A DNA stretch of 64,000 nt from Ciona savignyi (taxonomy: Eukaryota; Chordata; Ascidiacea; Phlebobranchia; Cionidae): positions 3,398 through 67,397 of the forward strand of contig CH001764.1 of the NCBI GenBank assembly GCA_000149265.1, given 5' to 3'. The translations under genes were made by a program, and so were the position numbers. Positions 23,805 to 33,839 of the stretch are shown in pieces. The stretch's first letter is position 1. Each line of letters opens with the position of its first letter. The notes beneath the pieces were generated by a model. It was not told the DNA's origin, made no database searches, and was given only the letters and a program-made list of their open reading frames with translations.

Positions 23805-24185
23805 CGTCTGGTGCGAGGTGGCCAAAGAGCTCCTTGCGCAAGCTTTTTATTCGCTCGCGGAGGTGTTGAGATGGGAAATAACAAATTCGGCTTTGGAAAT
23901 GTGTCTCTTTTGCGCTATATTCCGTTTGTCGGAGCATAATTTTATAAACTCTCTTCGAAGAGCACATTTTAAGGTGTTCCATCGTACATGGGCGTTTACA
24001 TGACCTAGAGGATTAGTTTGAAAAAGTTTTAAATTGCTGCCTTAACCAATGAGGAGACGATATTAAGATAACAAGAAGTAAAATCACGCCACGCCAGCAT
24101 GATTTTTAGAGTTTTCTGCGCCAATACCTGAAAAAGTAGTCTGTGCGCCACACCGGATATATCCGGCGCATCATACAAACTTTCC
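23805..24185. other. No recognised gene; short open stretches on both strands
   Basis: The minus-strand frame at 23773-23982 and the plus-strand frame at 23818-24003 are shadows of one another. The minus one (QHLRERIKSLRKELFGHLAPD) looks slightly more protein-like. No family is known to me. Confidence 0.3.
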
Positions 24186-24828
24186 AGTAGGGCAACCACA
24201 ACCAAGTCAACCATCACCCCACCAACCGAGCAATAACCACCCAGTCAACCATCACCCTACCACCCGGGCAACCACCAGCCCAATCAACCACAACCCCACC
24301 CGGGCAACCGCTACCCCAAGCAACCACCACTTAGGCAACAACCACCCAAAGCAACCACCATCCGGGCAACCACCACCCGGGCAATCATCACCCGGGCAAC
24401 AGCCACCCGGGCAACCACAACCCCAGGCAACCACCACCCCAAGCAACCATCACCACCCAACCAACATTCAGGAAACCACCACGCGGGCAACCACTATCCC
24501 AAGCAACCACCATCCAGGCAAACGCCACCCCAACGCCAAGCATCCACCACCCTCAGCCCAGGCAACCACCACAAACAACAACCTCCTCATGCAACCACAA
24601 CCCAAGCAACAACCATCCGGGCAACCTCACCCGAGCAACCACCTTCCGGGCAACAACCACAACCCCAAGCAACCACCATCCGGGCAACCGCTACCCCAAG
24701 CAACCACAACCTAGGCAACAACCACCTCATGCAACCACAACCATCCGGGCAACAGCCACCTAGGCAACCTCACCCGAGCAACCACCACCATGTACAACCA
24801 CCTCGGACAATTAAAACCCTGGACAACG
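24186..24828. repeat. Minisatellite, 15-16-bp unit GCAACCACCACCCGG and variants
   Basis: Around 40 variable copies of units such as GCAACCACCATCCGG, GCAATCATCACCCGG and GCAACAGCCACCCGG lie head to tail. Some units are 16 bp (GCAACCACAACCCCAG). The minus strand is open for 64 codons as a Gly/Cys/Val/Trp-rich peptide, explained by the repeat and not by coding. Purines and pyrimidines are strongly skewed (C/A-rich top strand). The array ends about 20 bp before the dispersed repeat at 24846. Confidence 0.9.
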
Positions 24829-24845
24829 AGCTGATATGCTTTCAC

Positions 24846-25016
24846 CTTCCTCACGCATTCTGCTGATACAGGGGCAAATAACACCCATTATGTCGCCTAG
24901 CCTTCCTAGTACATACCGGTACTTCTACCGTAAGCTTTGTTGACATAAGACTGCTAAATGCTAACTGCTACTATGTGTACAAAGCACGTATGTATCCCTG
25001 CCAGAATGTTATACAC
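24846..25016 (-). repeat. Dispersed repeat, copy 2 (inverted partner at 15469-15661)
   Basis: The reverse complement runs from GTGTATAACATTCTGGCAGG to CAGCAGAATGCGTGAGG, parallel to 15469-15661. It directly abuts the minisatellite, which may have expanded from the tail of this element. Confidence 0.8.
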
Positions 25017-25212
25017 AAAAATTGACGGATCGGGTGGTTACAGCGCCAGATTTTAATAAATCGGTATCTGTAATATAATGAAGAGACAGCACGATAAGCA
25101 AACTTCCTTGCAAAGTTTTTTATAAACATTTCAAAGGACACTCCATCAGTATTAGCCGAAGAACCTACACCTATAGTGCAACAGTCCGACGTAGAGTCCA
25201 CGTTTAGCTTAC

Positions 25213-25458
25213 GTGACCAGCAAGGAAAATAATATATCCACCAAAGTCAGAAAATTCAATATAAAATGGGTGAAAGATAACTGGGTGCAGTATGTACCCG
25301 AAAATAATGTAATAGTATGTAGCGTGTGTTCGTGGGTGTTAAAGAATGACCGAGTTCGACCAGGTGTAATAGTTAAATATAGCGCCCCTAGTGTTAACAA
25401 TATAATACCCACAATGCTTTATGTTAATCTGAAGGACATTCAAGGATTCAATACTTGA
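25213..25458 (+). CDS. Unrecognised ORF, possibly the zinc-finger N-terminus of a transposase
   Basis: An 81-codon open stretch starts MTSKENNISTKVRKFNIKW. It contains IKWVKDNWVQYVPENNVIVC, where the terminal Cys begins C-x2-C (CSVC), reminiscent of the BED/zinc-finger start of hAT-like transposases, though the distal His residues are not seen. The ATG at 25213 is in good position. It sits just left of a hAT MITE and a gypsy fossil. The family assignment is weak. Confidence 0.3.
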   Translation: MTSKENNISTKVRKFNIKWVKDNWVQYVPENNVIVCSVCSWVLKNDRVRPGVIVKYSAPSVNNIIPTMLYVNLKDIQGFNT

Positions 25459-25478
25459 CGCAATACAATGAGGACCGC

Positions 25479-25923
25479 CAGGCCCGGTGCTAGGAACCGC
25501 GGGGCCCAATTAGAAATGTGATGGCGGGGCCCCTACTCTTCATAGCAAAATTGCTGGGTGTTTATATATCATACATACCAGTACATACAAACTACAAAAA
25601 TAGACATTTAATACTTGCTATAAAACAAATTAAAGGTAATGTGGATGCTTTTTTACGATATATTGTTTTACTTCCAAACATATATATTGTTTAGCAACCA
25701 TATTCATTATGACGTAACAGGCAGACACAGAAATTGAATTTGACGTATTACGATGCATAACAAATTGATATTATGAGAAAGAATGTTATTTCACTTTTTA
25801 TTTTACGTTTCAGTAGTATTTTAAACCTCGTAATACAGAAAGACCCCGCTATAGCGCGGGGCCCCTTCAAGGTGCGGGGCCCAATTTGATCTAATCGGTC
25901 AAATCGGCCTAAAACCGGCCCTG
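25479..25923. mobile_element. hAT MITE, 445 bp, perfect 8-bp target duplication AGGACCGC
   Basis: Ends are CAGGCCCGGTGCTAGG and, on the other strand, CAGGGCCGGTTTTAGG, imperfect terminal inverted repeats starting with CAGG. AGGACCGC flanks it at 25471-25478 and 25924-25931. GC-rich termini (GGGGCCC repeated) surround an AT-rich core with no ORF. The 8-bp duplication and CAG start are diagnostic of the hAT superfamily. It interrupts sequence that may be the 5' part of the gypsy fossil to its right. Confidence 0.9.
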
Positions 25924-25959
25924 AGGACCGCTATAACGAGTGCTCTTAATATATGCACG

Positions 25960-27170
25960 TGCTTAGACCTGCCACAACGCACACAGAAAATGTCCAGCAT
26001 ATGGAAAACATTGCTCAAACTGTGGCATAAGAAATCACTTTGCATCAAACTGCAGGAAAGAATTGTATTCGAAAAGAGTACAAAGAGTTGATGTTACATC
26101 AAGTGAGGATGAGCGAGAAAATATCGTAAATCTACGCTCAATAAAAATTGAAACACTTGATATGAAAAAGAAAAAGTCAAAAATGTTGACTCAACTAAGG
26201 ATTAAAGACAACAATCAAAACAAATATAATCTAGAAGTCAAGCTAGATACTGGATCAGAAGCGAATGTGATCCCAAAGAGACTGCTTCAGCAGTTGGAGA
26301 ATCAGAGACTCATAAAGTCCAATACAGTAAGTAAGTACTCCGTGCTTTTGGGAACCATGAGATAAAGCCGGATGGCACAACAAAAATTCAATGTTTTAAT
26401 AAGAGAAAAAAGAACCATTGGATCTAATATTTTATGTTACTAATGCTACCGAGACAGCAATTCTTGGGGAAGAAGCATGTGAAAAGCTGAACTTGCTTAA
26501 AAGAGTAGAGATCTGCACCACTGTGCAACCGATGACATTGGAAAAAGTCAAGAAAGAATACAAAGACATTTTCACTGGAATAGGTGAATATAAGAAAGAA
26601 TATAGCATCCAATTGCAACCTGAAGCTAAAGGTGTTATACAAAGCCCAAGAAAGGTACCTTATGCCGTTAGACCAAAGTTAAAGAAGAAACTTGATCAAT
26701 TAATGCAGCAAGGCATAATTGCCAATGTTGACAAGCCAACAGATTGGGTCAGTAACCTAGTTGTTGTCGAGAAGACAAGAGTTTGGGTATCTGTTTAGAT
26801 CCCAAACCGTTAAACACTGCTATAATGAGAGAACGACACTATATTCCAACACCTGCAGATAGATGTGCAATCCAATTTATCTGGAATGACAGTTATTACT
26901 GTTATGGATATGAAAGATGGATATTGGCATGTGAAACTTACAGATGAATCCTCATACTATACCACTTTTCATACCCCGTGGGGAAGAAAACGTTTTTTAA
27001 GAATGCTATTTGGAATATGTTCTGCCAGCGAAGTGATGCAGAAACGAATTCTCATGTCATAGCTGATGATATCATTATAGCAGCTCGAAATGAAGAAGAA
27101 CATGATGCGATACTGAAAATGGTCCTCAACAGAGCAAGGGAAAAAAAAGAAGGTGAGATGTGGGCCTAGA
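25960..27170 (+). mobile_element. Ty3/gypsy LTR-retrotransposon fossil: gag knuckle, protease, part of RT
   Basis: A broken internal piece of a gypsy-type element with no LTR seen. Parts in order: a CCHC gag knuckle near 25990-26060 (CSNCGIRNHFASNCR), a protease region near 26220-26280 (VKLDTGSEANVIP), linker and RT N-terminus at 26430-26790 (YKDIFTGIGEYKKEYSIQL; QLMQQGIIANVDKPTDWV) and RT palm pieces at 26885-27170 (VITVMDMKDGYWHVKLTD; VIADDIIIAA). It is interrupted at roughly four or more places and lacks RNase H and integrase. It looks old relative to the intact-looking LTR element at 39.3 kb. Its left flank is invaded by the hAT MITE. Confidence 0.8.
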
Positions 27171-27264
27171 AAGAGTCTAGGCGTTGATGTGATATTGTGT
27201 ATAAAATAATACTGGTATCTCTGGCATCGGAAGTGAAAATCTGGCATCGGAAGCTGGATTAACA

Positions 27265-27880
27265 AACAATATAATCGTAATTTTTTGAGCGTTTTTTTTT
27301 CTTTCCGGACTTTGTTTCCCTTCCGCGGCTTCGTTTGCGCAATAAGCTTAGAGAATAGGTGGCAAGATCTTTCACGGGTTTATCGCGCAGCGCCATCTCC
27401 ATGGCAATGATGTGGTAGCATTTCCCAGTACTTGGACAAGAACAGCTAGAAGTTTTAGGAAAATATTTTACACTGTGGACCCTTTTACCGTCTATACTGA
27501 TGAGACGGAAAAAGATCCAGTGGTTGCAGCAGAGCCAATCATACCGCTTTCGATGCACACGCCATGCCTTTCTCCACATTTAAGTATGTTTTCCATTATA
27601 GTTTCCAGTGTCGATATTGGTGGCATCTGCAACTGAGAGTGGTGCATTTTTTGATCAGAAAACCTCGGTTTTAATTGAAAATCTCCAAATCCAGTCAAGG
27701 CCCGCGAAAAATCGTAAAGGTAGATAGATGCTTTGCATTTGCATAAAAGCCATTAGCAATGTATGCAATGGAAGCTCTTTGTGGCCAACATTTGATTTCA
27801 ATATATTGTTTATGCTGTCAGATATATTGTTGGTAACTGCGTCTTGACTGAAAGCTGGGAATTTTTGTGTAACGAATTTA
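27265..27880 (-). pseudogene. MULE-like transposase fragment with SWIM zinc finger
   Basis: Read right to left, the frame gives KFPAFSQDAVTNNISDSINN, then HKELPLHTLLMAFMQMQSIY, then after frame changes GFGDFQLKPRFSDQKMHH and finally KRVHSVKYFPKTSSCSCPST followed by GKCYHIIAMEMALRDKP. SCSCPSTGKCYH fits the SWIM pattern C-x-C-xn-C-x-H. Mutator-like transposases and their domesticated kin carry SWIM at the C-terminus, after an all-helical stretch like the one here. It continues as a basic tail (RKRSRGRETKSGKKKKR). The N-terminal DDE core is not found, so this is the C-terminal third only. At least two frame changes. Confidence 0.6.
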
Positions 27881-28009
27881 CAACATTACTCTTTTAATTT
27901 TTAACAAATGGATTTTTAACGAATACTTTATGGGGTTGCACACCAGGCTCATACACATCTCCAACTAATACTAACACTTGTGCTGTATTGTTGGTGAGAA
28001 AACAATATA

Positions 28010-28105
28010 ATAAATGCAGCAACTTCCGCATGCTTTCGCGGCGCCCCTGGCAAACTCTCGCGGCTCCCAGGGCGCCGTGGCGCCCAGTTTGGGAACCGCT
28101 ATCCT
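28010..28105 (-). mobile_element. hAT-type terminal sequence, remnant
   Basis: The reverse complement reads GCGGTTCCCAAACTGGGCGC and continues through CACGGCGCCCTGGGAGC, the familiar GC-rich end of hAT MITEs (CAGTGGTTCCCAAACTGGG type). The other end and the target duplication were not found. Confidence 0.5.
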
Positions 28106-28164
28106 TATCCTATTTGTTTTTATTTTATTTGCGATCTTCAGGAGTTTGAGGTAAATTGGTTTGT

Positions 28165-29281
28165 ACAGAGGACCAAAGTCACCATATGATTGGAAATATG
28201 TTTGTTTCTTCGACTTAAAAACTGCAGATTGTTTAACTTTTACCTGACTTAACTGAATGCAAAATAATTTATTTACTAAAGACCTCCCCCACTGTGCTGC
28301 CTAGACACTCTGTTCTGTCTAACTCTAATATGCTATAGGCGCCATATTGAAACAATGAAATTTATTTCAAATTAATGGGAGTTTCATTCGTTGCGCAGCT
28401 TTAATATACTCGCGGTGGTCAAAGTTCAAAAATTATCTATGTAGTAAACAGTAAAAATGGAACATACTTACACTGCTGAAATGAAAATGTTAGCACACTT
28501 GCGTAAAGAAAACTGAAGTCATTCATATATTTGAAATATAATCAATCCAGTGCAAAACTCCTACTTTTTCAATACGCTAAATTGAAAAGTTTGCTTTAAG
28601 CTTATATAATTTAGTAAGTTTACCCCTTTAATCGGTAAAATTTACTACACGGATAATTTTTGATAGAGTAGAAAGTTTTATTTGGTGTGATATTCCCCCT
28701 ACATGTTTCAAGGATAAAAAAAAGTATCATCATATCATCAGCTTTTAGCAATATTTCTCAGGGAAGGCCATATGAGAATAATTACCACGAGTAAAAAAAA
28801 ACTGAACGAAAATTTGTATTGAACGAAATAAAAGGTTCGTTCCTCTTAATCAGTGAAACGGACAAATCCATGTGTCCTGTGATAAAAGATCTCCCTCCAT
28901 TATTTTCTTATCCTGAGACATTCTCGGTGATACTTAGGGCACTGGTTACAGCCAATCTAAAAGTGAATATTGTCAAAAACTAAATTGACTTTTTAAAAAC
29001 CAGCTTACCCATTTATTCCATAGGTTTGTTAATTTTGTTTTTTCCGCAGCAGCTACAAAATTGGATCTGAATAAAAAAAAATATTAATGAATCAAGGTAT
29101 CCAAGCAAAAAAACAGAATGTGTGTATCGCATGGATATAAGAACTCCTTGAAAAACAATATATTTATACCCGATGCACGCAAAATTGTATTTGCCAGTTG
29201 TAGCCGGTTGTTTCATGTCTCCATTATAGTATTTGAAAACAAAGGAGTGTTTTTTCTCGTATAAGATTTGCCGCGATCTAA
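28165..29281 (+). repeat. About 1-kb direct repeat, copy 2 (partner at 20721-21706)
   Basis: It follows the same order as 20721-21706 from ACAGAGGACCAAAGTC to CCGCGATCTAAG, but is about 130 bp longer because of an extra AT-rich block at about 28590-28670. Divergence is noticeable by eye on most lines, so the duplication is not recent. Confidence 0.8.
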
Positions 29282-30433
29282 GGGGCAGAGGGGAGTTGAT
29301 GGTTCCAGAGAAGATGGTAGGGGCAGGGGAGATGATGGTTCCAGAGGGGATGGTAGGTAGGACGGGGGTTCCACAAAAACTTAAGCTTGTTTGGGCAGGA
29401 AACTCTGGCCTGAACCTGCACATGCTGTATTAAATAAATTCTTGCAGAATATTTTCCCAGGCATGGTTTTTCTTACACGGCTTGCCGCATCAGTTTTGTT
29501 TGTGTTCTCTTTTTTCACAATTTGTAAATTTATTCATACTGTTCCGACGTCAAATTCCACAACTCGTTACAGCGAAATTATGGTTTCCGTTTGCAATAGA
29601 AATCCTGGGTTGACAGCGTATCACATAAAGGCGGATGCACACATGACAAGTTTTGCGGCTGCGGGCGGGGAATCCCCGAGCAGTAAGCGGCGCGGCTGCG
29701 GGTCATCATCATCTTGTGCGACTGACTCACCATCCACACCGCCCGGTTTCCAAGGACGCTATTGCAATGCAACGATTGGTATACATACTAAAATGGCCCT
29801 TTCTTTGCAAATCAAGGGTTTAGAGTTATGATTATTATACCTTCCCAGAACTGATTTTCTAGTCAAAAGATAAGTTCATTTCAATGTACTAGGATTACTA
29901 TTTTTTGCAAAATACTTAAAAAGCGAACGACACCAGCAAGTGTTTCCCAAAAATGAGTGGTTTTAATGCTTAACTGGGGCTGACTTGTTCATGTCTGATT
30001 ACCAAGACTCGGAAGAGTCAAATTTTTTGTCTCTTCGTCATTGTCAATACAAAAAAATAACAATTCAATCACTACTGGCAAGTGAGGAATTTATTCAATA
30101 GTAGACAAATAGAAATTTAAAAAACACATGGAACGAAATTATTATATAAACATTAGGATTATTATATATATATATAAACATTAGGAAAAGTATGGTTATG
30201 GAGAATCAGGTACTTTTGTGGTCGGTTGGCATGCCTATCCCAACAATAAATCTTACATTACCTGACTGAGTACTCCAACTAATTAGACTCCGAATTGACT
30301 CCGTCTCGGAAGGTTTCTGAATTGTATCTTATAAACAAACTAATTCAGTAAAAAAACACATATAGTTAAACTGATTGACTGGACATGCCTGGAGCTGCGC
30401 CCCAGCATGCGATTTATTTTGGTGCTTATTCTA
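29282..30433. other. No recognised gene; GGGGCAGAGGGGATGATGG repeats and a GC-rich patch
   Basis: 29280-29370 has imperfect repeats of GGTTCCAGAGRRGATGGTAG. 29630-29765 is a GC-rich island (GCGGCTGCGGGCGGGG) with a plus-strand open stretch, no known domain. The rest is AT-rich. Confidence 0.4.
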
Positions 30434-30690
30434 AAACGCGTTTTCGATAATAATTAAATGCAAAAAACCTTATACACAAAAAAACATCAGCTTGCAATAA
30501 TACGTATGGCGTGGGGATTATATATCCCGTTGGCACGCACAGGAAGTGAGGCACAAAGGTTTTTAGAACAGGCGCACACAGCTCTAGCTGTGCAGCATGC
30601 AAAATGGCTTACTTAAACAATTTGACAAAACTTAATACAATGTGCAACAAATATTACATACACACAAGCCGCGAATGTCACTACATAGCT
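30434..30690 (+). repeat. Dispersed repeat, copy 1 (direct partner at 55650-55865)
   Basis: Shared blocks include CATCAGCTTGCAA, AGGAAGTGAGGCACAAA, AGAACAGGCGC and CACAAGCCGCGAATGTC. Copies differ by several small indels; this one is about 40 bp longer. No ORF. Confidence 0.8.
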
Positions 30691-33595
30691 AGCTTCCTTT
30701 CCCCAAAAATTTTAAATTTTGAAAATTATTAATCCGCTATGGGATCTATGTAAATTATTGTAGGAATTCGCGGTTTCCAAATTGTGGCGAGAAAATAATT
30801 TTTTAATAAATCGAATAAGTCGGGTCTCTTCGACGGTGAAATGTGGATGATATCTGTAAAATAAACTGAACAATAGTTTCCGTGTAAGGCCTATGAAATA
30901 ACTATCATCAGGTTATTCGCTATGCTCAAACATTCGTGGTCCATCCATCATGCACACGGCAAAAATCAAACCAAAGCATTATTCAGACGCAAACCACGCC
31001 ATAGACAATAGACACAAAAAATTACGCTCAGGTTTGCGACGCGTGTCGTGAAGAAAATACTCGACTAAAATGTCGAAAATATTGTTTTCCTCTTCTTGTT
31101 TTCAGCGCTTCCCCCGGTTTGCTTTTTATTTGCGCTTTGGTGCAGGCGGTGTGATATTAATTGTTTTGTTAATAAAGTCCAAACCAATCACGGGATGGCG
31201 AACGTTTGCGATTTGAAAGTTTCATTCAAAAGAACCCACACCTTGTAAGGAAACGACGTATACGACGACCTTGTTTCCAGTTGATGGGCAGTTCGTTTCG
31301 CTTAGTTGTAGTTTTCCGGGACGTTGGTAAAAAATAGAACGTGTGTCTTCTAAATTGGGTAAAGTTTTCGAATTTCTTGAACATTTTGCTTTTGACACTG
31401 CAAACACACCTTCAGATGACCCACACTCAGAGAGCCCATTGCAATTTTCTGATCTAAATAAAATGTTTATTTTATTTGCTTATGTAACGATTTAGTGGAG
31501 TATCGATCTATATTTAAAGTATATTGTGGTATTTATAAGAAATATAATAACCCTTTTTCTTAACTAGTAAAAAACTAAACAGCTAGGTTGCCTACTACAT
31601 ACCTCCAAGCCAACACCATCACAGATATTTAAATTTGACACAATAACACTCATTTCATATAGTGTCATATACTGTGAGGATTGAGCTTGGAAGACATGTA
31701 ACTTGACTTTACATGTAACTTGACTTTCGAAATTTGAGGTGATATTGTTTATCTTTGTAAATCATCGAAAAATAACTGGGTTTATACTCTCATTGCTCCA
31801 ATTCTTTAGTGGTTTCGCTTTTAAAAGCAGGGTAAAAGTTTTAAACTTTATTAAGCAAGCCTTGATCACACAGACGCTTACATGGATTTGGTCTTAGCTT
31901 CACTATTTCTTTAGAACTGGAACATGTTTTGATGGGCATTTTTTCTGTTAGAATTGCTTTTCTGTCAGATATATATAACTGGCTATGGAGCTATTGATGT
32001 GTGTGCTTGGCTATATAAAAGAGGTATCGCAATTGTTTTAGTTAGAGATCTCATTAATTTACTATGCTTGTTGGCTGATTTTAATTTAGTGCTCCTGCAT
32101 ATACTTATTTTATTATCTTACCATATGAAATACAGTCTTTCGTAAATATTCTGACATCATCTTTACTATATATATTGTTTCAATATGTATTGATCTGACC
32201 GATAATACAAAATAACCTTTTCCAGTTCTTTTGTCCACTTCTGTTTTTGTGCAGAGCAAAATCTTTTGCTTGGTAGACGGAAATAACGATCCTTTATATT
32301 GATTGCGGTTTCTTGTTAAAACAGCCTGGTATACATACAACGTGTTTTAAAACTACAGTAGTCTATTTCTTTAGACATTACGTAAGAATAAATTATATAT
32401 ATTTTGCTATCGGTTTTATTTATATGCTCTAACAAAACTTCCACAACCTGTATATTAAATACCATGTCGATACATCAAAGCTTGCACAATAGTTTAACTT
32501 TACAAGGTATCTTTCAATGTGTCCAATTTATTTATTATTCCTTATTTAAAACGGTATAATTTGCTAAGAAGTCTCATAGATAATTAATTGGCAATTGTAC
32601 AATCATCATTTTATAAAATAGCAACATTAATTTGAATTGGATAATATTTTTATGTTTTGCAATTTTGCATTATCCAGCACTTCTTTATCATGAAAACTTA
32701 ATATACTGAAATATATATCACTATAACAAGCATCATAAAAGGTAATTACAATCAATCAATAAATAGTAAGGATAGGGATTGGATATTCATTCATGTTTAT
32801 CCCCGTGAATGGGAAAACCAAGGGGGGGGGTTAACACACGGGCAATCGTCAGATCACCTCGCGCCCATCGTCGGGTTACCGGAGCTATTGCATTGTGTTA
32901 TGCATAGTTTACACGTTCCTTCAATTTAGTAGATAGAAACGGAGACTCGCTATTACGTCATCACACTACACCACGTCACGAACTTGTTTTGCACGAATTT
33001 CATCTAATCTAAGCAATGGCCATTTCAGGCGTTTGCGTGCGGTGATCTATTATGTGACGTCACCGGTTTACATAGAACAACAACTTTGCCGCGGACATCT
33101 CATGTATTTCTAGCCGCTCAAGTTGCAGGAATATCTGTTGCTTCGCACGACATGGAAGGCTGGAGAAATTCATTCACTGCTCACAGGTCAAGTGCCATGA
33201 AGAAGGAAGGCGTCGTCATCTTATAATCAATATTGAAAGATTTCGCCAGACTTTCTCGTGGACATAAAAACCGGTGTTTTGGACTGTGTCGAGAGACGAG
33301 TGACAAGGAAATAGAGAAATCAGACTCTTGATTGCTATCTGCTGCCAAAGCAATTAGCATTAACGGACTCTGAAGGACTGAACTCGCGAACCGTCGAATT
33401 ACGCTATTTCTCGCGACTGAATTGCGAATTTAACTGTTTGTGAATCGTTTGCACGTTGATAAAGAATTAAAAGGCACCTACTAACCCGCAATCGAGTGGA
33501 CTCAGTTATTTTAGTAGGAAGGCAGGAATTCTAAATTATAGGTTCTTTCTTTTAGGGTCTGATTACCCAAACTGAATACCTGATTAATTAATTAG
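30691..33595. other. No recognised gene; GC-richer, LTR-like stretch at about 32830-33530
   Basis: 30.7-32.8 kb is AT-rich without supported coding. 32830-33530 is GC-richer and contains TGACGTCACCGG (33055-33066), a GGACATAAAAACC TATA-like motif near 33260 and AATTAAAA near 33467. This order would suit an LTR, but I found no second copy or target duplication, so it is not called. Confidence 0.35.
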
Positions 33596-33716
33596 GTTTT
33601 GTGCAGCGTACGGCAACAGCCGCTCCGCCGCAGAACCCATTATTAATCCGCTGGGTTCAGGCAATGTCCGTAAAGTGCCTTGCCCAAGGACACAACCGAC
33701 TAGCTAGCCAAACAAC
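33596..33716 (-). repeat. SINE-like conserved motif common in marine animal genomes
   Basis: The reverse complement reads GTTGTGTCCTTGGGCAAGGC followed by ACTTTACGGACATTGCC. From general knowledge, a CCTTGGGCAAGGCACTTTA core recurs in SINE-like repeats of echinoderms, amphioxus, fishes and tunicates. No tRNA-like head with A and B boxes could be identified here. Confidence 0.45.
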
Positions 33717-33839
33717 CAAACAACAGATGATTTTTTTCTCCAAGGGGATCATTTTTATAACTGTGTAAGGTGAAGTCTGAAAAAATGGGGTTTGGGGGGG
33801 TAAATCGGCCTGGTACATATATATGTACCATAAGGCTTT

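Noticed and set aside
24252-24446. Gly/Cys-rich minus-strand ORF
   Set aside because: Fully explained by the 15-bp minisatellite.
32830-33530. Possible LTR (TATA-like box, GC-richer, near a SINE-like motif)
   Set aside because: No second copy, no target duplication and no clear TG...CA borders.
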